Assembly: GCF_021347895.1 (NCBI RefSeq)
Contig: NC_067134.1
Span: 27,006,152-27,070,151, forward strand
Reading direction: 5' to 3'
DNA from: Acanthochromis polyacanthus
Taxonomy: Eukaryota; Chordata; Actinopteri; Pomacentridae
DNA: 64,000 nt
Position numbers and translations under genes: made by a program. The notes below the pieces were generated by a model that was given only the letters and a program-made list of their open reading frames with translations, did no database searches and was not told where the DNA came from. Shown here in pieces: positions 54,001 to 62,247 of the stretch. How positions within the stretch are numbered: position 1 is the first letter of the stretch; the number at the start of each line of letters is the position of its first letter.

Positions 54001-56511
54001 CGATTTTTAGCCTCTCTTCAGCATACATTGTGCGATAGTTTGAAAACGTGATAGAGTATTACTACATGAGGTACCACCAAAAGCATCATGCCAGACGGAA
54101 AGCAGACATTTGACATGACATGCATCCTAAAATCCGGCCTTTGTGGTAGGGTGATTGCACCATTTGAAATTTTGAGTTGAGTATTTGGTCATTTCCTGAG
54201 CAAGGCTTTTTGCATATTCTTTCTTATATCGGACATTACACACAATATGTGCACAATTAGGCCGTCTCAGTGTGTCAGAACCTTAGGTGTGACTTTCTGT
54301 TAACGTGAAAACATGCTTGTGTCAAATTCCTGTTGCAACTTTTACCAAACTGAGCAGGGCGCTAACGCAGACACAGAGCCGACACGTTCAGCCGCCATCG
54401 GAAAGGAAAGAATACATCCTTAAAGATGCCGGAAAGATTCAGAATAAATGAGATTTCAGTATTTGCGATGCAGAGATTTGTAAAGGAGTATTTCCCTTCA
54501 TTTTTAGCGGGTTAATAAGTTTAGATTGATTGTAAATGTATTGAAAAATAAAAATCTACATGACAAAACATGCAAAGAGTGAAGGGTGTGAAGAGGTTGT
54601 ACACACACATAGGTTTTGTTTTCACTGGGCATAATTTCTGTTGTAAATGCAGCAGTATTTAATATATTACCAGTGGTTTCTAAATTCTGTGGCCTTTGAA
54701 ACTGAATAATTCATTCTGTTGAGTCTCCTGTTTCTCTAGGCGCCGAAGACTCTTTGAACACTCTGGAGGAGAAAAGAGAAAGCGATGAGTCAGAATCTGC
54801 AAACCAGTCGCTGTCCTCATCACCTTGTACATCACAGCCTCAGTCCTCCTCCTCCTCTCACGCCCCTCACTGGCTCATCTCCATGAAGTGACCGATCCCT
54901 ATCTTCTGCCTTTGTTCCGAGGGAAATATCCGACGCCCGCTGTGCTCTTGCCAGAGTCCTGACGTCTTCTGTCTCTAAAGGAACTCTGGTCAGACGTTTA
55001 AAAAACTCCACTGCCTTCCCAAAATTTAACAGCTCCTCCTTCACGTCTTCGTCACCAAAGTGTTTGGATAACGGGGCTCTCTGCACGGAGCTCGAATCCG
55101 TTCTCACATCTAAGCTCCCTACTGAGAGTGAATGGGAAGATCCGGCACAGACGAAAGGACTGACCACGTTTAAAGTGGTTCCCTCCAAAACTGAACTTTA
55201 GTGATTCAGAAGTGTCCTGAATGCTCCAGACCAGTCCCAGACATCAGCAGACGATCATCCAGAGAGTGAGGAATCTCCTGACGTTGAGAACAGCCAAACG
55301 GACGCTGAGGAGGATCTTCATTCCCCCGACAGATCCGAAAGTGAAGCACCTTTGACCAGTCCAGAACTCTGCTCTCAGGACGCTGATTTGAACAGACAGG
55401 ACAGTCCACAAACACGCTCAGATGAAGCGGGGACGCCACCGAAGGCAGGACGACGAGGAAGAACCAGGTCACGTCTGAGGTGATACCAGCTGGACCATCA
55501 GACTGCAGTGATGAAGACTCTACCAGCGAGGCTCACATCAACCAGAAGATCAGAACGACTTCATCCAAAGACCCAGTGCAGACATGGAGCGATGTAGCTC
55601 TGTGGTGTTGAGGAAAAGTTGAGGAAGAAGTGCTGCAAGAACCAGAAGAGGAGGAGGAGATGAATTTTCCTCCTCCTCCTCCTCCTGTCTTTTTTAATGA
55701 AGACGTGGAAGTCATGGAAGAGGAGACAGAAGATCCTGCAACTTCCTGTTTGTCTCCAAGTCCTACCTGCAAATGGTCAAACTAACACATCCAATGAAGA
55801 GTCTACCTCAGCGGCACCTGTGGACAAGACAAGTGCAGCTCCGTCCAGATTTGCTCAGGCGGTGGATGGCCGTGCAAAGATCTCGTCTCCAGAGCCGTGG
55901 AAAAAGTTTCGTCCCTCAGGTCTCCAACGGTCCACACAGCACACTTCCATCACCGCCCAGGTCCACATATCAGTACGGTGAGTTCTGAGTTCTCCTGCTA
56001 ACTCCAGAGTTAAATAGTAGAGCTTTCATGTACATCCTGTAAGGCAGGGGTCAAACTCATCCTAGTTCAGGTTCCACATTCAGCCCAGTTTGATCTCCAG
56101 TGGACCGGACCAGTAAAATCACTAAAATAACCTATAAAAACCCACAACTCCAAAATTGTTCTTTGTTTTAGTGCAAAAATATTCACATTTAATAAAACCA
56201 AAAAAACCCATCATGAACAACCTGAAATTTCTTAAGAAAAATAAGTTGTTTGACACCCTGCTGTAAGGGAAACATTTTCCGCTTTCTCTGCATAAAGGCA
56301 CAAAAACACGGAGACGCTGAATGTGTGATGACGAGTATATTTCTGGATGCTTGACGTGTTACTCTCCACACACTGTTAGCTTGAGTCCTCCTTGTCTGGA
56401 CAGGAAAGCTGTGATTTTGAAACATTTCTGTTTTTCTGCCACAGGTGCCTGACCTGCTTCCTTCTTTGAATGGAAGTCCTTGTTTAGGGGAATCAGAGCT
56501 GGATTCCACAG
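42082..56511 (+). CDS. cobll1: Cordon-bleu WH2 repeat protein-like 1, multi-exon, frame broken by many 1-bp indels; 3' end probably outside window
   Basis: Recognisable exons are 45098-45251, 46405-46607, 46688-46947, 48132-48212, 48284-48476, 49284-49383 and 54740-55977. Candidates are 42082-42095 (first exon), 51290 onward and 56445-56511. The order is an N-terminal Cobl (ubiquitin-like) domain, a basic segment with GFFSLF, a PKKRRA motif, a TKRRAPPPPS motif, and a long acidic exon with GLTTFKVVPSK, a polyproline run and APSRFAQAV. These agree with vertebrate COBLL1. The family binds actin or actin regulators; COBLL1 itself is the less-studied paralogue of the actin nucleator COBL. The WH2 exon that should end the protein is not seen before 64000. 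Splice sites look intact, but exon frames disagree by single bases at ten or more places. The locus is either a decayed copy or, more likely, a region of poor consensus sequence. Confidence 0.85.
42340..43340 (+). repeat. ~160-bp tandem repeat in the first cobll1 intron
   Basis: Six to seven diverging units, each with a caacagaaccagcaggaatg-type word, gttgaaaaagaacctatttg and taatagatgtcagctttc. Two units (42525-42685 and 42686-42846) are almost identical, so amplification was recent there. Confidence 0.85.
43515..43943 (+). promoter_or_regulatory. CpG-island-like alternative promoter and non-coding first exon of cobll1
   Basis: Within an otherwise AT-rich intron, 43540-43680 holds roughly twenty CpGs (runs such as GTGCGCGTGCGCGTC and GGCCGCGCGCGCG). 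It is followed by a non-coding stretch that ends at a good donor, TTTTCAG|GTAACA, at 43943/43944. The next cobll1 exon (45098) contains an in-frame ATG (45159) that starts the Cobl domain. A downstream promoter feeding an ATG-less leader exon into 45098 would therefore make sense. Short frames on both strands of the island look like by-products of base composition. Confidence 0.4.
44150..44720 (+). repeat. ~140-bp tandem repeat in cobll1 intron
   Basis: Four units sharing cattgaaattgggcaagttt, aaatgaacaaatgattaaaa and cggtgaaaaatagatttttt. It lies between the CpG-rich candidate promoter and exon 45098. Confidence 0.85.
45098..45251 (+). CDS. cobll1: cobll1 exon: start of Cobl domain
   Basis: The acceptor TTTCTCAG precedes the exon and the donor is GTAGAC. 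From the ATG at 45159 the frame reads MDEQMNPLERDHSLFVVLPG and continues GLEKKATVH, the opening beta-strands of the Cobl ubiquitin-like domain. The sequence before 45159 is not open in the same frame, so it is either leader or frame-shifted coding sequence. The last codons read CAT CGG AAG, where the family has His-Gly-Ser. One extra base near 45246 explains this and would restore the phase needed by exon 46405. Confidence 0.75.
45292..46320 (+). mobile_element. caggggtgtc hAT-type element in cobll1 intron, interrupted
   Basis: Termini CAGGGGTGTCAGACTC and GTTTGACACCCCTG are flanked by acctagaa and atctagaa, an 8-bp duplication with one difference as expected for hAT. It is interrupted by the 9-bp-duplication transposon at 45420-46010. 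The remainder is under 450 bp and non-coding. Confidence 0.8.
45420..46010. mobile_element. DNA transposon with 9-bp target duplication and RecQ fragment (copy 3, nested in a hAT element in cobll1 intron)
   Basis: Perfect duplications gcagaaatg at 45411-45419 and 46011-46019. It has the same order as copy 2, including the helicase fragment, but with many single-base differences in both directions (for example gtcggccataag against gtcggcataag), so the reading frame is broken. It interrupts the hAT-type element 45292-46320. The density of one-base indels resembles that in the neighbouring cobll1 exons. Confidence 0.8.
46405..46607 (+). CDS. cobll1: cobll1 exon: central Cobl domain
   Basis: It starts after TGTACAG with KPVMDFLVTLCASHHLNPSD, the signature of the Cobl domain. 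The frame then shifts by one base near 46491 and resumes as NIGFKPNSPVGLLEAEKIVL. A second missing base at about 46605 (CCGAG where CCGGAG is expected) spoils the phase of the junction to 46688. Both changes shorten a doubled base by one. Donor and acceptor are intact. Confidence 0.8.
46688..46947 (+). CDS. cobll1: cobll1 exon: end of Cobl domain
   Basis: It opens ATVRLLINYSKSHKTVVRVN, a close match to the COBLL1 segment TVRVVINFKKTQKTIVRV. The frame shifts at 46757-46759, where CCC stands for an expected CCCC, and continues MLLPMVCEKCEL, DAQSKEPLDLSKTLNDHGLR and EVFAKDSR. An apparent TGA at 46930 is removed if one C is added at 46928 (CACCTG), and the exon then joins 48132 in phase. Confidence 0.8.
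47000..47640 (+). repeat. caggggtgtc hAT-type element with long minisatellite (cobll1 intron)
   Basis: Begins within the family body (cctgaaatttctggagaaga) and has a degenerate gacaaaa/gagacaaa tract over about 47150-47550. It ends around tagaaattattttaaattta. Overlapping frames on the minus strand are repeat translations. Confidence 0.7.
48132..48212 (+). CDS. cobll1: cobll1 exon: basic linker with GFFSLF
   Basis: A short exon reading TPKKEKKLKENSGFFSLFRR and then RKKK, matching the COBLL1 GFFSFFQRSKKK segment. An in-frame TGA at 48206-48208 near the 3' end disappears if the T at 48206 is an extra base; the exon would then end on a codon boundary, as the following exon requires. The acceptor (CACATAG) and donor (AAAAG|GTGTGT) are usable. 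Confidence 0.75.
48284..48476 (+). CDS. cobll1: cobll1 exon: PKKRRA motif
   Basis: It reads EAAVSAPASPGHSQ, then SSSNTLPADVPKKRRA, matching SNTLPSDAPKKRRA of COBLL1. In COBL and relatives, basic KRRAP motifs of this type are protein-interaction sites. After PKKRRA the frame breaks: adding one C at 48405-48407 and one G at 48421-48423 gives APQPP and then ASQSVPNNLDS, in line with the family. The exon then ends in phase 0 for 49284. Confidence 0.8.
48660..49165 (+). repeat. gagacaaaaatgacaaa minisatellite (cobll1 intron)
   Basis: About 500 bp of ~21-bp degenerate units between cobll1 exons 48284-48476 and 49284-49383. Three long Cys/Val/Phe-rich minus-strand frames here are by-products. It is very close to both exons and narrows the intron to little else. 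Confidence 0.85.
49284..49383 (+). CDS. cobll1: cobll1 exon: second KRRAP motif (unbroken)
   Basis: This 100-nt exon reads SSGESTLRSTKRRAPPPPSA and then NTLQELQAETNVT with no indel. It corresponds to the COBLL1 LRRTKRKAPSPP segment. The acceptor is TCTCTGTAG and the donor is GTAAGG. It leaves phase 1, which fits the GC start of exon 54740. Confidence 0.8.
49400..50144. other. Non-repetitive cobll1 intron segment
   Basis: Unlike neighbouring introns, this has no transposon words or simple repeats. 49740-49990 is of balanced composition, with runs such as gggcattttgttattagaca and ggctatcagggatctgtaat. It has no open frame and could be a conserved non-coding element. Confidence 0.35.
50145..51212 (+). 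repeat. caggggtgtc hAT-type element, longest copy (cobll1 intron)
   Basis: Left part aatgtccaactcatcttagt, right part gggcctcatgttggatgccctg. Between them lies about 600 bp of gacaaaa-type minisatellite. There is no transposase frame. Confidence 0.8.
51290..51450 (+). CDS. Possible alternative 3'-terminal exon of cobll1
   Basis: A strong acceptor (CTCCCTGCTTCCAG) ends at 51289. Joined to the phase-1 end of exon 49284-49383, the frame reads DSVSPEGGD and meets TGA. AATAAA occurs at 51840, so a short isoform ending here is conceivable. The same sequence could be a frame-shifted internal exon rich in CTG/CTCC. Nothing here was matched to a known protein. Confidence 0.25.
51900..53338. mobile_element. 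Decayed hAT-type transposon with nested MITE (cobll1 intron)
   Basis: The left part (gggactttaatgcgttaatt) and the right part (tgattaatgaattacaaaag...) mirror each other loosely, as in a common fish hAT family. Near 52620-52690 the + strand gives YGSLDKSVVVCKFCDKDFS, which fits the start of a BED-type zinc finger. Multiple stops follow. The catalytic domain is unrecognisable. Confidence 0.45.
51969..52431. mobile_element. MITE nested in the decayed hAT element
   Basis: Flanked by an 8-bp duplication gcggtaac (51961-51968 and 52432-52439). The interior has the words ggtttcaagccgaaaaaatg aagc and catctttatatagtctatg, common in teleost repeats. Confidence 0.7.
53380..53885 (-). mobile_element. 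Degenerate Tc1-like transposase (cobll1 intron)
   Basis: In broken minus-strand frames: KHGGGSIMPWELVC (Tc1 KHGGGSIMVWGC), and YLWRHLKTTDHRRLPPNLKE (Tc1 HLWRDLK...HRRxPxNLxE). The frameshifts leave no functional product. Confidence 0.75.
54740..55977 (+). CDS. cobll1: cobll1 large exon, acidic, polyproline and APSRFAQAV motif
   Basis: It starts in phase with 49383 (GAEDSLNTLEEKRESDESES) and ends at TATCAGTACG|GTGAGT. At least six frame changes are needed to follow it: after about 54880, around 55199-55230, near 55470, near 55612, near 55765 and near 55863. Within the segments are GLTTFKVVPSK (COBLL1 has GMTTYKIVPPK), an acidic DHPESEESPDVENSQTDAEE stretch, EEEEEMNFPPPPPPVFF, and APSRFAQAV followed by AVQRSR (COBLL1 has PSPFALAVVKRSQ). 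Low-complexity acidic and Ser-rich sequence is normal for this part of the family. Confidence 0.7.
56045..56262 (+). repeat. caggggtgtc hAT-type element, short copy with both ends
   Basis: aggcaggggtcaaactcatc at the left and tttgacaccctgctgtaagg at the right, with the minisatellite and 3' half deleted. It directly follows the cobll1 large exon. Confidence 0.75.
56445..56511 (+). CDS. Candidate downstream exon of cobll1
   Basis: A pyrimidine-rich acceptor (TTTTTCTGCCACAG) is followed by VPDLLPSLNGSPCLGESELD and a donor (ACAG|GTGACC). The composition resembles COBLL1 linkers, but its phase does not fit the end of exon 54740-55977 without another one-base change. No WH2-like sequence follows. 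Confidence 0.35.
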
Positions 56512-57692
56512 GTGACCTTTAAAGAACTTAAAAAAGGTCATTTCTAAGAACTGCATCCTTTTATGAAGTTTTCTTTTCGGTTTCTTTGTGCGGGACACCT
56601 CGTCGTGTCAATTTATGTTCACAAGTTAAACACTTTCTGTTGTGGCAAAAACAGGACACGAGTTGTTGAACTGACCATGTCCTGTTTTTTCTTTACTTCC
56701 TTTTACATTTTCATTCAACGAGTGCCAAGACGGACATAACGCTGACGTGAGAGCTTTTCTGTGTGTAAAAAAAGAAATTATGTAATTGCAATTACAGACT
56801 TATTTATTTTCTCCTCCGGATGTACATTTTATGCTTTCACAGTAAAACTCCTTGACTGCGGTTTGGTTTTCAGTCAGCAGGTGGCAGAAGAGCATTGCTT
56901 CTAAAATGAATATCCATCTGTGAGGTCTTTTTCATGAAATCTGTTCTGATGGGTGGATCACAAGTGACTCATTTTGTATGTTTGTTAAAGAAATATTAGC
57001 TAAAATGTTTTCTATTTTCTCCATGAATTGAGTTCTATGAAGCATTTTTCTAATATTAAATTATCTGAGTGTTTAAGGAATTTTCCTCCTACTTTTCAGT
57101 GACATTCCAGAATACAATAATTTGTAACAGGAACATGAGAATTTCCTGCTTTTCCAGCCACAAAATGAAAAAAATCCTTGTTGGAAGCATCAGTTTTATG
57201 CCAAGCATTTCATCACCTTCCTGAATAAACTCAGTCCACTTTGCTCACATGCACACACTGTTATGTCTTTAACGGACCCATACCTTGGGGCAATACTGCA
57301 TAGCTATACTTGGGTGCCAAAAGAATCCACACTACTATATGTATTGATCCAGCCTGGCTTGGAGGAACAGCAAGGAGCTATGCGAGGTAGAGACCTAGCC
57401 AGAACCGCCTGTGGCTAAAGCTCCTTGTTTGCCAGGCCTGGACTGAGTGGGCTCGCTTCAAGACTTTCTTTCTTCTCTCTAACGTTCTCGCTCTACTGAA
57501 GAAAGAGGGAGAGAGAGAGAAAGACAGAGAGAGGGAGGATGGGTTGCTGGTGGATGATGGGAGGCGACCGTTGACCTGTCGTGTTTCCGCGGCGCTCCCC
57601 CAGAGGGGGCGCCTGGCCTCAGGGCACAGCCGTGTCACTGCGTTGTCATGGAGAATGCCATTACCGCCCCTAAGGGAGAGAGCCACGTCTAA

Positions 57693-57716
57693 CGTTTATA
57701 TATATATATATATATA
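57693..57716 (+). repeat. (TA)n microsatellite
   Basis: Short perfect dinucleotide run at the edge of a GC-rich patch (57360-57690) that has no recognisable gene. Confidence 0.9.
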
Positions 57717-58644
57717 AAGTCTGCAGGAAGAGAAACACACACACATGTTGGAGAGAAGCTCTTTTCCTGCCCAAAGCAATGATATCCGTGTAAGTGACAA
57801 CTCTGGCATTATCCATTTTTGCAGCAAAAGGTTGAATTTCAACCTGAGCACCAATGTTCATGATTATGCAGACAAAAGAAAGCTGGATTTATAATGCAGT
57901 AGAACGGTAAATGCTACTCTGTCATGTACATTTATGATCCAGTTTCAGCACTGATGAACCTTTGAACAACAACAAACAACAACAGCACAAAGAGGTTTGG
58001 TTGATGATTGTCTCAGGAGACGGGGTGAGGAGAGACGTGAACAAACACGGCGTTCTAAATCCTGGAGGACACTTCAGTCACATGAGCACATGCTGGTTCA
58101 AACATTAATGAGGAGGCGTGGGATGAATACCAGATCACTCAGTCCTGTTTAAACATACACACCTGAACAAACGCGCAAAGTGAAACACGTGCTGATGGAC
58201 AACAATGGAATCTGCCGTTCACATCCTTAATATCCTTTTACACTCATCCAGAGATAAACCAACATACTGTAGCTTCAAAATGAACTCAAAATATCACACA
58301 GTATGTAGTGTAGTATTTCAAGATAACTGTCCACAAAACCATACTAGCAGACTCCTAGTGTGAGCGTTGAACAAAAGTGGTCCAAATGTATGAATTTGTG
58401 ATTAAAATTTTGAAAGAATATTGTTTCAAGCTATCATCAGGAGAGTAAAAGGCCTGCGAATACAGCTGGGTAGACGGTATCCTTTTGGGTCACTGGGAAA
58501 AAAATTCCATGCTAAAATTTCAACATACTGTAATTCAAGAGGAATTTGGAGTTCTGCACCTCCACTTGACTATTTGCAGGTTTTGGAAAATCTAACCTGT
58601 AACAGGCGGTTTTAGCCAATCAGAGGGCAGATTGTAGCAACAAA

Positions 58645-58925
58645 CCTGTCGCATTTCCATTGAATTCATGCATGTCTTTTTTATCGAATGCATAAATCAG
58701 CAACATGCTGATGCAAACAGATGAATAACTATCATAGTGAGCTGACACAAAGGAAATGTGAGATATGGGACTGTGAGATTCAAGAATGATGCATTTCCTT
58801 TGAATTCATGTAGGCATGCATAGCTTCACATCTGGAATGCAGGGGATTAGCAGATGAACATCTGGCAAGGCACTATTATAATGACTTGATACAAAGGAAA
58901 TTTGAGATATGGGACTATGAGTGAC
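58645..58925 (+). repeat. Two-unit ~145-bp direct duplication
   Basis: gcatttccattgaattcatg ... ggaaatgtgagatatgggac is followed by gcatttcctttgaattcatg ... ggaaatttgagatatgggac. It is non-coding. Confidence 0.75.
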
Positions 58926-60761
58926 GTCAAGCATGGCTCCATATCTCATATTTCCACACAGGGTCATCTAGAGTCTATGTTGAACTGAGGTGAATGCAAT
59001 GAGAAACAGGCAGATATGACTAAGTAGCTTCTTGTGTGGACTAATGCTTCGTTGTCCCAAAACATGACGATTGTTTCCTCTACCGTTTATCTTCCTGCAG
59101 GAAGGGGAGTAGATCGAGCAGTTGAAAGCTAGCGGCCTTGGCCATCTGCAAACATTAGTTCTTAAAAGACCCCAAAGCCTACTAAGGCTCTGTGTATACC
59201 ACACTGATGCCTTGCCGCCACAGTTCTGAAGATGTACTACTAAAATATATATGAAAGTTTGTGGCGGCCATAAGGACAGAAAGTACAGAAAGGATGAATA
59301 ACGAGCGAAACTCTGATGTCCGAGTGCTATTGAACGCACCATATAGACGTAACGGTTCTATCGTACAGTTTATGCTAATGCTGCTACAGATACGGGCTGC
59401 CCTTCGACTCAGTCAGGTGAACGACAGTTGGACTTCGACGTGGCCGACAAAATGTGACCGGTAGACTGAGTTAGACCACACGGTAATATACCTGTACGCA
59501 GTGTATTAAACACTAATATTGTCTAAACTTCATAAAGTGTTTGCTTGCGAAACGAGCCGGTTTCCGGTGAGTCTGGGCCTTGCTAATTTTCACCTACGTA
59601 GCTAGCTACGTTAGAGATCTGCTTCCGGTCGTCCGTGGAAGATATTTTTCTTTTTTTTCTTTTTTGTGGTAAATACAATCTGTGGTTCTGACACATTCAC
59701 TAAGACTTTACATTTAAGTGAAACTAAACCCCCAGCCACAGCAGGTTTTCATGCACTGTTTGAAAACTACATCCTGTTTGTTTAATACTGCTTTTTATAA
59801 GTTTGGTGCCATTGGTGTGTTTCATCATAATACAGTCATATCATTTATTTAGTTTACATGTTAATAAGTATCTCTTAATAATCTTTAAGTTGTCCATATC
59901 AGATTGTATCATAGTTAAAAATGAAGACTATCAGAGGAAAAACATAGTGAAGTCAGTGTGATTCTTATAGGAGACAGTAAAGAATGAAGAGGAAGGAAAC
60001 CACCAGCAGCTTTTCCCAGCCTAAAAGAAGAGAGGAGGAGAACATCCCAGAGAGGAGATGGAGGACGAGTAAAGAGAGAAAGAAAGAAATGAAGGGATGC
60101 AGAGGTCAGGCAGAGAAAGGTAAATCGGAGACTCTCTCTGGTCCAGCTGGTCCTCATGGTATGAATATATCTGAGTAAGAGCTACACCGGCCACAATAAT
60201 CACCTTTTTGGACAAAATATTATCTGATGTAGTTCATCTTTTAATTTTAAGATGATAAGTAGATCCTTAATTCTTAAGAATATCCAATTATTGGAATCAC
60301 AGAATGATTGTAAGAAATGTCCCAAATAGAGAACATTAAAAATGAAACCACACATATAAGATGATAAATAAAATCATCTGGACTCTGTTCTCGAAGAGTT
60401 GGTAATGCAGTCATTGTTTCTGGCCGAACAGAAGCATAGATCACACAAATGCAGATTTTCCAAAATGATGCATAAGGGAGGCGTGTCTCGTCTCAATCTA
60501 ATTTGTTGCTAAATTTAAGAAACATTTTTAACATATCTGGCATTTGGTTTCTTCAGAGTGTATGAGGTCGACTTTATTTCAGTTTAAATCTTTTCCCCTT
60601 TTACTAGACAGATCAAATCACGTGTTGTGATTCACAGCTAATAAGAACAACTCATGTTTAGGATTGGCTGACTAGTACAAATGATATTTACTTATTTAAC
60701 ATACTTATTTCAGCAGGATTTGTGTCAATTTGACAACATTTTGATAAGGTTTATGTCAGCT

Positions 60762-60905
60762 TGCATCTTGTCATTTTGGATCATTTTTGTGTCTTTGGAT
60801 CATTTTCAAGTCATTTAGGACAAATTTCATGCCATTGTGGACTAATTTTCAGGAATTATGGATCATTTTCAAGTCATCCTGAACAATTTTTGAGTCATTT
60901 TGGTG
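60762..60905 (+). repeat. Degenerate ~25-bp repeat, copy 1 of a direct pair
   Basis: Built of ttttggatcattttcaagtc-like words. The same order occurs at 63290-63450 (tatggatcattttcaagtca), giving two related blocks 2.5 kb apart. Confidence 0.65.
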
Positions 60906-60914
60906 GCTTACGTA

Positions 60915-61294
60915 TATGTCAGGGTAGAGACTGCGATTTGGTAGAGTTGGAGTTTCTACCAGTAGAGATTGCGATTGGAGTCTCTACCAGTAGAGTTTGC
61001 GATTGTAATCTCTACCAGTAGAAACTCCAATCCTACCAGTAGAGATGGAACTTTAAATCTGACCCCTGCCCTGACCCCTGACCGTAACCTTAAAAGTCTA
61101 ACCTTAGCCCTGACAAATCTCTACTGGTAGGACTGGAGTTTCTACTGGTAGAGATTGCGATCGCAGTCTCTACTGGTAGAGACTCCAATTGCAATCTCTA
61201 CTGGTAGAAACTCCAATTCTACTGGTAGAGGTTGCGATCGCAATCTCTACTGGTAGAAACTCCAACTCTACCAAATCGCAGTCTCTACCCTGAC

Positions 61295-61298
<4 letters not shown>
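60915..61298. repeat. Long inverted repeat made of palindromic TCTACCAGTAGA units
   Basis: The outer ends tgtcagggtagagactgcga and their reverse complement (tcgcagtctctaccctgaca) pair. Inside, the 12-bp palindrome TCTACYRGTAGA recurs about ten times, alternating with gattgcgattg and aaactccaa. The centre is gacccctgccctgacccctg. It is followed by (TA)n to 61340. No terminal duplication or coding frame is evident. Confidence 0.8.
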
Positions 61299-61340
<42 letters not shown>

Positions 61341-62039
61341 CAGGTAACGGGTGCAGACAAAACCTGATTTGGAGGCTTTAATTAGAGTCTCTGGTGTTTA
61401 GAGGAAGGACTGGTGGACACCTGGTGACAACGTGATGAGGGGAGGGTGGTGTGAGAGGACTTCCAGAGCTGGACCAGGCTTCAAAAATTCAAGAGGTCAA
61501 CCAGGAAGTAGCAAAATCCTGGCTTCATTTTCTCCATGGTTTTCTTAAACAGTCCATCCACGTGATCAACGGCTTCTGGACACGATGTCAGCCAGAAGGT
61601 AAGAACAAATGTCTAAACTCTGAGTTTCATGACCTGCATGAAGAATTTCTAAGGATAGTGGAATACCTAAAATTTCCAGGACCTAGATGAACTAGATCAT
61701 TCACAGAAGGCTTGAATCCTTAAGAGAGAGTGAAAGGATGATTAGATGGCAGTGAGGAAGATTTTACTGTCTTTCAACAACCTCAACAGTTATTAAGTGG
61801 TCGATTATTAGCATCTTATCCACGTATGTTATCGTCCTTTATCCTGTACTAGTGCACCCCATAAAACCCAGGTCAATATATAACTGTGGGATTTTTTGTA
61901 GCATAGTTGACATTTTTATTGTTTTCAGGCCTAAAATCAACATGGCCGCCTATAACCAAACACCACATGGCATTTTAGAGAAAGATTCTTCTGAATATTA
62001 TATATACAACGGAGTAAAATTGAAATGGAAAGTTATTTA

Positions 62040-62230
62040 GTAAGATATTGTACTTAACATTATTGTTATTTAGTTGATATTTTAGTGATATCCAGTCATT
62101 CTTTACTAATAACTGATTGTTTCCATAATAAATAATTCTGGAATTTCCAAAGACATGATCATAATGAACATAAAAAACATGAGTTTTTTTTTACTTTTAA
62201 TAAAAATGAGTGCAAGATATATCCCATGGA
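62040..62230 (+). repeat. Direct duplication (with 63540-63725)
   Basis: cataatgaacataaaaaacat, gatatttagtgatatccagt-type words and caagatatatccca recur at 63540-63725 in the same order. Together with 60762/63290 this suggests a ~1.5-2.5 kb segment was duplicated and later invaded by the hairpin and the Tc1 element. Confidence 0.6.
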
Positions 62231-62247
62231 CTTCAAAGGTCCCTCAA

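Larger units (their letters stand above)
56512..60750. other. Mostly unassigned region after cobll1
   Basis: It was searched for the WH2 exon of cobll1 (leucine-rich LLxAIRxG, then LKRV); none was found. 57360-57690 is GC-rich with (GA)n. The frame 58968-59342 (minus) and the Lys/Glu/Arg-rich frame 59984-60178 (plus) have no recognisable family features. Confidence 0.35.

Noticed and set aside
57360..57700. GC-rich patch considered as a promoter or snRNA gene
   Set aside because: No U1/U2/U4/U5/U6 core sequence, no exon and mostly (GA)n flanks; left unassigned.
58968..59342. 124-codon minus-strand frame with hydrophobic N-terminus
   Set aside because: No recognisable domain and no promoter or exon context; could be chance or an unrecognised repeat.
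59984..60178. Lys/Arg/Glu-rich frame, considered as an NLR-type N-terminal exon of fish
   Set aside because: Resemblance is only compositional; no NACHT or FISNA sequence follows.
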